NCBI GenBank assembly: GCA_027623995.1
Contig: JAQBUF010000005.1
Coordinates: forward strand, 1 to 64,000
Direction of reading: 5' to 3'
DNA length: 64,000 nt
Source of the DNA: Nitrospirota bacterium
GTDB taxonomy: Bacteria > Nitrospirota > Nitrospiria > Nitrospirales > UBA8639
Positions within the stretch are counted from its first letter, which is position 1. Each line of letters starts with the position of its first letter. The translations under genes and the position numbers were made by a program. Of this stretch, positions 52,641 through 61,300 are shown one piece after another. Below the pieces are notes generated by a model. It worked only from the letters and a program-made list of their open reading frames with translations, searched no databases and was not told the origin of the DNA.

Positions 52641-54059
52641 TCAGGCCTGGCCACCTGAAATCTTTGTATGAATCTTCTCAGGTACGGGTTGTGCAATTTC
52701 TTCAGCAGCATGGAGGAAGATGGCCACATGGCGCCGGCTTAACTTTTCAAGGACTTTGGGGGGGAGCTCATTGAGACGTGGCACCTTCTCTATTTTAAGG
52801 TGTTCATTTTTCGCCAGGTCAATGATTGTAGCTTCGTTGTTAATTTCTTGTGGCGTATACAGCATGATCAGTGGATGAGTCGGGTCTTGTTGATTGATAC
52901 TCGTCACGACGCCGATGGACTCATCCGACAGTTGGACGAATGTTCCCGGCGGATACACGGTCAACACCCGAATCAATGCTTGAACCACTTCCTCGGAAAA
53001 TTTGTGGGAGCCCGTTCCCATGAACGCTCGAAACAATATGGCCAAGGCTTGATGGGGAGTGCGCCGATCCTCTTGTCGAGGGGCATTGCACATTTCATCA
53101 TATTCGTCCGCCACCATCACGATTTGCGCGGGGAGTCCGATGTCTTCCTGCCTGAGACCCTTGGGGTACCCCGTCCCGTTTAAGCGTTCATGATGCTGCA
53201 GAATGATACTCAAAGCCTCCGGGGGAAATCCTGAAAACTTTTCCAACCATTCACAGCCTTTTTCCGGATGCAGCTTGTGCAGTGAGGCATCGGATTGCAT
53301 CTTCATGCCCCCTTCCATGAATTTCACTTTCATAGGTACGAGCCGTTCACCGAGGTCATGAAAGAGAGCCCCCAGTCCTAAGAGCTGTAGATCTTTTTTG
53401 GGAATTCCCAATTCATGCCCAATCAATAAGGACATAATGCTCACATTGAGCGAATGCGTGGAGAGTCCCCAACCTAATCCGTTACTGCCCAACACTTCCA
53501 TCAGCGTCATCGATACTGCCTGGTGACGAAAGACATCAACCATCCCGGCTACCACTTGTTTTGCCGCCATAATGCTTTCCGGCCGATTCGCGATCAGATT
53601 ATTGAAAATGGCTTCGCTGTCTTTGATAACTCTGGAATATGTCCCCTCCACCTTTCTCAAATGGGTCATCTGCTCTTGTAAAATCTGGCTTCGTTGTTTT
53701 TGGAGAGAGGCGGCCTTTGCTTTCGTGTCAGCGATGGAATCTTCCTCTGGTTCGGAGTCATGGGTGAGCAGATCTTCCTCCTCTTCGGTTTCGAGGGGGC
53801 CAGCTTCTGGTTCTGACGTAGCCGTTTCGATGGTGGGCTCTTCTTCAGCGGGTTTGGCATCTGGGTCCGGGTCCGGGTCTGATCGTGTTGGATCATAATA
53901 GAGTTTTACTCGTGTGAGGCCGCGGAGTGTATCTAACTCCTTTTGAGTTTTGATTTTAAAGGCACTGACGGAAAATGGATGACTAAACCATGATCCCTTG
54001 ATCTTGATGAATAATCCAAGACGAAGCTTGCCAATGTTTTCAAGTAAAATGAGGGCCAT
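52641..54059 (-). CDS. HD-GYP-domain protein (probable c-di-GMP phosphodiesterase)
   Basis: A 472-residue protein. The N-terminus (residues 1-55) resembles the DUF3391-type partner domain; a Pro/Glu/Asp-rich linker follows. The catalytic half carries an HD pair in LLGLGALFHDLGERLVP, His residues in LHKLHPEKGCEWL and SIILQHHERLNGTGYPKGLR, the HD-GYP hallmark, then VADEYDEMCNAP. These enzymes hydrolyse cyclic di-GMP. Soluble. Confidence 0.9.
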   Translation of the reverse strand: MALILLENIGKLRLGLFIKIKGSWFSHPFSVSAFKIKTQKELDTLRGLTRVKLYYDPTRSDPDPDPDAKPAEEEPTIETATSEPEAGPLETEEEEDLLTHDSEPEEDSIADTKAKAASLQKQRSQILQEQMTHLRKVEGTYSRVIKDSEAIFNNLIANRPESIMAAKQVVAGMVDVFRHQAVSMTLMEVLGSNGLGWGLSTHSLNVSIMSLLIGHELGIPKKDLQLLGLGALFHDLGERLVPMKVKFMEGGMKMQSDASLHKLHPEKGCEWLEKFSGFPPEALSIILQHHERLNGTGYPKGLRQEDIGLPAQIVMVADEYDEMCNAPRQEDRRTPHQALAILFRAFMGTGSHKFSEEVVQALIRVLTVYPPGTFVQLSDESIGVVTSINQQDPTHPLIMLYTPQEINNEATIIDLAKNEHLKIEKVPRLNELPPKVLEKLSRRHVAIFLHAAEEIAQPVPEKIHTKISGGQA

Positions 54060-54248
54060 AACAAAAATCTCAGGGAAGGTAGAGGGCGGTCATGGGTATT
54101 ACTTCGGGGGGGTACCAAGGATTCTTAAGAAGGGAAAATTTCTAGAAACCTTCAGGAATGAGAGGAACAGAAGGGAATGAAGTCCAAGTCAGCAAGACAG
54201 AACATGCTCACGATGGCGGCATTGAAATTAATTGGCGAATACGAGGGC

Positions 54249-54416
54249 CTACGTTTCCTCCCCACCATCAAGGCATTCGGTGCATTCATCCATTTTTGGA
54301 TCTCCATGGCGGCTACAGTAATGACGGTTGCATCGTGCACAGACCATAAAACTCATGCGTATGCCATCAGCGGCCTCGCATACATAGCAATTTTGTTCTC
54401 GTTTAGCCTTCGGCAT
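54249..54416 (-). CDS. Cys-rich small zinc-binding-like protein
   Basis: A 55-codon frame from the ATG at 54416, with an AGGAAAGAG site upstream. It has a Cys/His pattern of a zinc-ribbon or FYVE-like fold: CYVC, CARC, HYC, RH and CTEC. The longer frame starting at 54533 adds an unconvincing N-terminus. It is probably a small zinc finger. Confidence 0.6.
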   Translation of the reverse strand: MPKAKREQNCYVCEAADGIRMSFMVCARCNRHYCSRHGDPKMDECTECLDGGEET

Positions 54417-54809
54417 ATCGCTCTTTCCTACATCAGTAACAAGTGGCACTCTTCGCCCGATTAGGCGTAACTTGATCCTCCGACTTTGTCGGAACCCTTC
54501 CAAAGCATTTCCGGTCGAAGACTTGGACACCAAGGTCGGCGTGGAAGTCAGGGATGGCGTTCATCTTGCGAAGACGCGCGGAGTTTGACGTTGATCGGGA
54601 ATAGGGAAGGAAGATTACAGTATGACACTCGTCCATAGCAAACGGTGGGGTCCCAGCCTGGTGGACACAATTTTCATATCCTGTTTTGAGCAGGGATCCG
54701 TATACAGCTCTGTCATTCATCGACGGTTTTCCACAGTCAACACTAGGGATGCAGAGGTTGATTGCCAAATTGATTCGGTTTGGGTATCTCTATAGGGGCC
54801 ATGTGATGG
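54417..54809. other. Intergenic, no supported gene
   Basis: About 390 bases. Short minus-strand frames exist but have no motif. It presumably contains the promoter of the helicase gene. Confidence 0.35.
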
Positions 54810-56492
54810 ATGGAGTGGAGTTCTTCAGCCAAGCCGCGTAGTGAATGTGTCGAATTGCCTCACCGACCTAGGCCGGAATCAAACAAGCGAAAGCGTGGAA
54901 TGCAGTTACGCCGACATCAACAAGAGTTAGTAGACATTTGTGACGCCGTACTTCAGGGGCGTTCTCTCACCGATATTATCTGCGCGGTGACGCCAGGTGG
55001 AGGAAAGAGTCTCTTGCCACAAATCCTGGCATCACGGTTGATTCCGTCCATTGCTGATGCCCTTTGTTGGGTGGTGCCCCGGCGAGTGTTGCAAGACCAA
55101 GGCGCGCGTGGCTTTCAAGACCCCAGTCATCGGATGATGTTAGGGCATCGGCTTGAAGCGATGGTGAGTACCAATCAGGAGTATCCCACGCGCGGGTGTG
55201 CAGCCTATGTCACGACCTATCAAGCTCTTGCCGCGGATGTAAAGAAGATTAACGCCAAAGAATTTCGTCGGAAACGTTATCTTTTAGTGTTGGATGAGCC
55301 ACATCATATGGAAGCGGATGGCATGTGGCACCATGCCATTCAGCCGTTATATGACCAAGCAACTCTACGAGTACTCATGAGCGGGACCTTCGAACGAGGC
55401 GATAGGATGCGGATGGCCTTCATGCCCTATGCCTCATCGCATCAGTTGGATGATATCGATTGGGAAAATACCGTATCACGAGCGGTCATTCGCTATTCCT
55501 TGGCCGATGCCATACGCGAACATGCCTGTATTGACCTCACCGTCCACTATGCCAACTGCCAAGCCACCTGGTTAGATGCCCAAGGGGTTGAGCATCATGT
55601 AGAAAGTTTGGCTGAAGCCGGGAAGAAGACTTCCGAAGCACTCCTCACCGCCTTGAAGACAGAAGCGGCGTTGGAATTGCTTCACACTGGGGTGAAGGCC
55701 TGGCAAGAACATCGTGCGATTCATCCACGTTCCAAGTTGCTGGTGGTGGCAGCGAATATCGAACAAGCGCAAAAGTATACGGCCTGGCTTCAAGAGCGCG
55801 GAGTACCTGCGAAGATCGCGACGAGTGATGATACGACCTCGGCTTATCGAACGATTAAGGCTTTCAAGCGGCAGGGAGCTAGTGCGGTGGACTGTCTCAT
55901 TACGGTGGCCATGGCCTATGAAGGATTGGATGTGCCGGCGATTACTCATCTGATTTGCCTCACGCATATTCGGACCAAGCCATGGATCGAGCAAGTGGTT
56001 CACCGTGCGACGCGCATGGATCCTCTGGCAGGACCTTATGAAGAGCAACGTGCCTATATCTATGCGCCCGATGATCGGCCCTTTCGTGAATGCATGGGGT
56101 ACATTTTGGCGCAACGGCAAGTGGACCTCCGTTCGTCATCAAGGGATGGGACTCAGGATGGTGCGGGCCATGATGGGTCTGGTATGGAGAGAACAGAATT
56201 AAGAATGGAACCCTTGAGTTCAGGGGTGCTCGGCATGCGTCAGCAAGGATTATGGGCGAATATATCAGGACCCACGCCGGTTGAAGATCCACAAGAAACA
56301 CCGAAAGAACGACTTGATCGGTTGCGGCTTCAGATTGAAAAACATGTGCGCGCCCATGAGCAGTCCCGAAGGTTGAAGCACGGGACGGTCAATAGCGCGG
56401 TCTATCGGCATTTCAAGAAATCGCGCACGTCCATGACGGAAGCTGAATTGGATAAAGTGCTGCGGTGGGTGGGCAAGGCGTTTCCGTTGTAA
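54810..56492 (+). CDS. DEAD/DEAH-type superfamily II helicase
   Basis: A 560-residue protein. Motif I is VTPGGGKSLLPQILAS; motif II is LLVLDEPHHMEADG (DEPH rather than DEAH); motif III is SGTFERGDRM; motif VI is QVVHRATRMDPLAG. The C-terminal 120 residues are a charged linker and a helical tail. Start ATG 54810, or the Met at residue 31 (54900). RNA- or DNA-dependent ATPase; the specific pathway is not clear. It lies 14 bases before the GTPase gene. Confidence 0.85.
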   Translation: MEWSSSAKPRSECVELPHRPRPESNKRKRGMQLRRHQQELVDICDAVLQGRSLTDIICAVTPGGGKSLLPQILASRLIPSIADALCWVVPRRVLQDQGARGFQDPSHRMMLGHRLEAMVSTNQEYPTRGCAAYVTTYQALAADVKKINAKEFRRKRYLLVLDEPHHMEADGMWHHAIQPLYDQATLRVLMSGTFERGDRMRMAFMPYASSHQLDDIDWENTVSRAVIRYSLADAIREHACIDLTVHYANCQATWLDAQGVEHHVESLAEAGKKTSEALLTALKTEAALELLHTGVKAWQEHRAIHPRSKLLVVAANIEQAQKYTAWLQERGVPAKIATSDDTTSAYRTIKAFKRQGASAVDCLITVAMAYEGLDVPAITHLICLTHIRTKPWIEQVVHRATRMDPLAGPYEEQRAYIYAPDDRPFRECMGYILAQRQVDLRSSSRDGTQDGAGHDGSGMERTELRMEPLSSGVLGMRQQGLWANISGPTPVEDPQETPKERLDRLRLQIEKHVRAHEQSRRLKHGTVNSAVYRHFKKSRTSMTEAELDKVLRWVGKAFPL

Positions 56493-56505
56493 CTGAGGTC
56501 TTCGT

Positions 56506-57357
56506 ATGGCGATACAGTGGTTTCCCGGTCACATGAATAGAGCGCGAAGGGAAGTGGCCAAGACCATGGCGGCGATTGATGTCGTGGTCGAACTCGTGGA
56601 CGCGCGCATCCCAGAAGCCAGTAGTAATCCGATGATCGCGGACCTGCGACAACAATTCCATCGTCCTTGCCTCAAAGTGCTCAATAAGGCTGATCTTGCG
56701 GATCCTCTTGTGACCAAAGCCTGGGTAAAGGCCTACCAGCAGCAAGAGGGCGTGAACGCCGTCGCTATATCTGGAAATCTTGTAGGGCAGGCGGCGAAAG
56801 TGCCTGGTTTGTGTCAGCCGCTCGCCCCGAACCGCAACAGTGCTCTGAAGCCTCTTCGAATACTGATCATGGGGATTCCTAATGTTGGTAAATCAACGTT
56901 CATGAACACCTTGCTCAAACGTCGTATCACTAAGGTCGGCAATGAACCGGCTGTCACGAAGAAACAACAACGCCATAAATTAAGCGATGAGATGACCCTC
57001 ATTGATTCGCCCGGTCTGTTGTGGCCAAAAATTCAAGACCCAGTCGTTGGGTACCTGCTCGCGACCATCCATGCCATTGGAGCCAATGCGGTTGTCGATG
57101 AAGAAATTGCCGAGTTCCTTGCTCGCATTCTCCACACGCGCTACCCAGCGTTACTGACGAGACGCTACGGGATTGAGAGTGATGAACTTGATGGCGAGGA
57201 GGTCCTCGAAGCCATTGCCATCAAACGCGGATGTTTGCGAAAAGGAAAGGGCGGGGAACTCGATAAAGAACAAGCCGCCAGGATATTACTCAAGGAATAC
57301 CGTAGCGGGACTCTGGGTCGAACCAGTTTGGAAAGTCCTGATGAGAAGTACGCATGA
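56506..57357 (+). CDS. rbgA: Ribosome biogenesis GTPase YlqF/RbgA
   Basis: A 283-residue circularly permuted GTPase. The G4 motif NKAD comes first (LKVLNKADLADP), then G1 IMGIPNVGKSTFMNTLL, a G2 region with VTKKQQRHKL, and G3 LIDSPGLLWPK. The N-terminus MAIQWFPGHMNRARRE is the family hallmark. RbgA assists late assembly of the 50S subunit. Probably cotranscribed with the helicase. Confidence 0.94.
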   Translation: MAIQWFPGHMNRARREVAKTMAAIDVVVELVDARIPEASSNPMIADLRQQFHRPCLKVLNKADLADPLVTKAWVKAYQQQEGVNAVAISGNLVGQAAKVPGLCQPLAPNRNSALKPLRILIMGIPNVGKSTFMNTLLKRRITKVGNEPAVTKKQQRHKLSDEMTLIDSPGLLWPKIQDPVVGYLLATIHAIGANAVVDEEIAEFLARILHTRYPALLTRRYGIESDELDGEEVLEAIAIKRGCLRKGKGGELDKEQAARILLKEYRSGTLGRTSLESPDEKYA

Positions 57358-57978
57358 TGGGAAGAACCTGTGGCGACCTCGCCGTCCTATCGTGTGCTGG
57401 GGATGCGCCGTGGAGAGCAGGAAGGCTTTCTAAGTTTTCGTGTTGTGGTGCCGGAAGCGGCAGCGTTTGGCGTTGCTGCATCGCCACTTATTGACAGGGA
57501 GCAATCCTGCGGCGGCTCAGGGGTGCGTGAAACGCCTTTGGCGTCGAGTCAAGCCTGAAGACGTATGCTTGAAAGGCTACACCACGACACACAAATTGCT
57601 GCTGAGGCTGACGAAATACCTTGCGTTTCTCCCACAAAAAGAATCCTGCTTACTGCAGGGCTCCAGCACCTCGCGGATGAAGGTCTATCGTACCATAACC
57701 GGTGGCGGAGCCAGTCTTGTGGAGAAATTCAGTGAGAAAGAGTAACTTCTCCCAGAGCCAGAAACAAAAACGAGGCAGCGCTGTTCCGCTGCGTGCGATC
57801 GGTTCTCTTCCAACATTCAACTCAAAATGGTTTTGATGGAGGGTGCCACGTTACCACTAGAATCATGCAATGGTTATTCTCGTATTAACATTCCCTAGGC
57901 TGACAGGAATGTTCATCTAAAGTTTTTGACAAATTGCATTGGACGCCTTGAACCCTGATCGGTGCGCAAACAATTACT
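57358..57978. other. Intergenic with possible degraded gene
   Basis: A 101-codon plus frame at 57440-57745 includes PEDVCLKGYTTTHKLLLRLT and may be a decayed gene remnant, but it has no recognised family or ribosome site. A short inverted pair AACATTCC / GGAATGTT lies at 57889-57915 and resembles the TIR of the elements nearby. Confidence 0.35.
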
Positions 57979-58271
57979 GGGAATGTTGAAAAAATCCACC
58001 AGCCTTCGCCAAGGCTACGGCTGACAAGCCATCGGTCTTCTTTGTAGACATGAAGCGTACTCCGGATTCGTATCGCAAAAAGTATTTCCTGTAGCTGCAG
58101 CATCTCATGCTGCCTCTTTCTGCCGGCAGTGGCAATTGATGCGCCCGAAGAGGGCACGATGAGATCGTGCAGCTACAAAAGAAATTCTGCGTCCTTTCCT
58201 TCGACTCCGGTCAGGACAGGACTGGACGAACCCTTCGGTAAGGCTCAGGGCATGCTTTTTTCAACATTTCC
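57979..58271. repeat. TIR element, third family member with nested repeat
   Basis: Bounded by GGGAATGTTGAAAAAA and TTTTTTCAACATTTCC, the same inverted ends as copies 1 and 2, but with a different 260-bp interior. The interior includes a full 86-bp palindromic element (58091-58176) and a CTTCGACTCCGGTCAGGACA word. It ends about 60 bases before the glucan synthase start. Confidence 0.75.
58091..58176. repeat. 86-bp palindromic element, copy 2
   Basis: GTAGCTGCAGCATCTCATGC ... GATGAGATCGTGCAGCTAC. Same length as the copy at 40129-40214, differing by scattered substitutions. Confidence 0.82.
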
Positions 58272-58331
58272 AAACCTAGGTCATACAGCCCGTGCTGCGC
58301 TGACTACCCAAGTTCATACAAGGAGAACGTC

Positions 58332-61300
58332 ATCATCATCAAAGAGTTCGGATTTTTAGCACGTACACGGAATACGCTACGTAATGACCAGGATACTGAG
58401 TTGCTTCGCTCGGAGCTGTTCAGTATCGAGCAACTGAAGCGTCACGCAGTCACGCTGGCTGGGCAGCATAGAATCAATCCGCGTCCTGGGCCGGACAGGT
58501 TGCTGCCACGGCTGGCGGACAATGCGCGCGTTCTCATGGCGGCGTATGACGTGGTGACCGCCGCAGCCACGCCAGGACAACGTATCGTGCCAGCAGAGGC
58601 CTGGTTACTCGACAATTTCTATCTCATCGAGCAGCAGATCAGTCTGGCGCGTCGGCATCTGCCGCGCGGGTACAGTCGGCAATTGCCACGACTGGCTGAT
58701 GGTCCATCAACTGGTTTCCCCCGTATCTATGACTTGGCGTTGGAGTTGATCTCTCATATGGACGGTCGTGTCGACTGCGACAACGCCACCCACATCGTCG
58801 CCGCCTATCAGACCGTTGAAGCGTTGCAGTTGGGCGAGTTGTGGGCATTTCCGATCATGCTGCAGTTGGCACTGTTGGAAAACCTACGCCGGGTAGGGGT
58901 GCGAATCGCCCGCCGGCGCGAGGAGCGCGACGCGGCGATCATCTGGGCAGACCGCATGCTCGCGACGGCCGAAAAAGAACCAAAACAACTTATTCAGTTG
59001 CTAGCTGAATTTGCCAATGCCGATGTGCCTCTGACCGCGCCGTTTGTGGAGGAATTTTACGCAAGACTCCAGGCTCATGGGCCCGCTATGGCGTTCATTC
59101 AAACCTGGGTCGAGCAAAAACTACTCGAACAAGGGGTGACCGCAACGCAGTTGTCGATAGCGGCCAGCCGAACGTCGGCGGCCAACCAGATTTCCATTGC
59201 CAACAGTATCGGGAGTCTGCGTTTCATTGGCGCCATGGATTGGAAGAATTACGTCGAGTCGCTCAGTGGCGTTGAACAGACATTGTGTGAAGACCCGACG
59301 GGGATGCACGCCAGTCAGGATTTCGCCACCCGCGACCGGTACCGGCATGTGATCGAAGACGTAGCGCGGGGCAGTTCGCACAGTGAGCTGGCGGTGGCAC
59401 GCGAAGCTATTGTGCTCGCGCAGACTGCTGCAGCGCGATTGAGTGCCAACGACCGCACCGCGCATGTCGGATACTATCTGATCGATCACGGACGCTACAT
59501 ACTGGAGCATGCGGTGGGTTGCCATTTGTCCTGGAAATTGCGGTTCAACCGAGCGACCCGGCATTTCCGTCTGATCCTGTACCTCGGCCCCATCCTATTC
59601 CTCACCGCCATGGCGACATCAATCGTGCTGTTCCCTCTCAATGAGCTTGGGCTGAGTGATTGGCGGTCCTGGTTTTTTGGGCTGGCTGGCATCATCGGTG
59701 GCTTGGCGCTTTCCGTCTCGCTGGTGAACTTGTTTGTCACGCTTGTCTTGGCACCTCGGGCGTTACCACGATTGGATTTTTCTCAGGGCATTCCATCCGT
59801 TCACCGGACGATGGTGGTGGTCCCCACTTTGCTCACCAGTCCCCAAGAGATCGAGGATCTTCTCGAATCCTTAGAGATCCGCTACCTGGGCAATCGCGAT
59901 CCCCATCTGTTCTTTGCCTTGCTGACTGATTTTCGTGACGCGCCTGAGCGTACGCGGCCCGACGATGACGCGTTGCTCGCTCATGCCCGCGCAGGTATCC
60001 AGGCGCTCAATGAGACCTATCGCGAGGACGGCCCGTGTATCTTTTATCTGTTTCACCGACATCGGGTGTGGAACCCCTACGAACGGGTGTGGATGGGATA
60101 TGAGCGCAAGCGCGGCAAACTGGAGCAGTTCAATGCCTTGTTGCGGGGAGGGGACCAAACAGTATTCTCAGATATTGTCGGTGATCCGTCCATCCTCGGT
60201 TCGATCAAGTACGTCATTACCTTGGATACCGACACGCAATTGCCTCGCGACACGGCACGCACCTTGGTCGGAAATATCGCTCATCCTCTCAATCGGCCGG
60301 TGTACGATGCCGCCAAAGGACGCATCGTCGAAGGCTACGCGATTTTGCAACCACGCGCTTCGATCAGCCTGACCAGTGCAGGCCAGTCACGGTTTACGAA
60401 ACTGTTCGCGGGTGAGTCCGGCATCGATCCCTATACCCGCGAGGTCTCGGATGTCTATCAGGATATGTTTGGGGAGGGGTCGTTTATCGGCAAGGGCATC
60501 TACGATGTGGATGCGTTTCGTCAGGCCGTCGATGGACGCTTTCCAGAGAATCTCATTCTCAGTCACGACTTGCTGGAAAGCGGGTACGCGCGTTCAGCCC
60601 TGGTGACCGATGTCGACATTATTGAAGAGCATCCGGCCAGTTATGCCATAGAGGCCAGCCGGCGACATCGGTGGATACGAGGCGATTGGCAGCTTGCGGG
60701 CTGGCTACTCCCGTATGTGCCAGGACCACCCCGTTCAAGTCAATCGATCGAGTCAAATGGATCGAAGGCGAAGCGGCAACCGAACCCGCTCTCAGCCTTG
60801 TCGGTGATGAAAATTTTCGACAATCTTCGACGCAGCCTCGTGCCGCCGTCGTTGCTGGCCTTGCTCGCCGGTGGGTGGGTGTTTGGTCCTGGACCGTCGT
60901 GGGTCTGGATCCTGCTGGTCGTGGGTGTGGTGTTCTTGCCCATCTTGCTGGGAGCCGTGATCGAGTTCATCCGTAAGCCGGACGAACGTGATTGGCTGGT
61001 GCATCTGATCCTGAAAGGCAAATCCACGGGCCACCCAATTATGCTCGGGTTGCTGACATTGGTCCTGTTGCCCTACGACACGTTGATTTCCCTGAATGCG
61101 ATTTTGCGCTCGGGTGTGCGGATGCTGTTCACTCGACGCGGATTGTTACTCTGGCATATGCGATCCTATACCCGTCGCAACGCGCGCCGTACGCTAGCCG
61201 ATTTTTTACAGGAGATGTGGATTGCCCCTGTTGTGGCGCTAGTGTTGGCCTTTGTTCTGTGGCCAGCCCATTCCGTGGAGTGGATCTTCTGGGCACCTGT

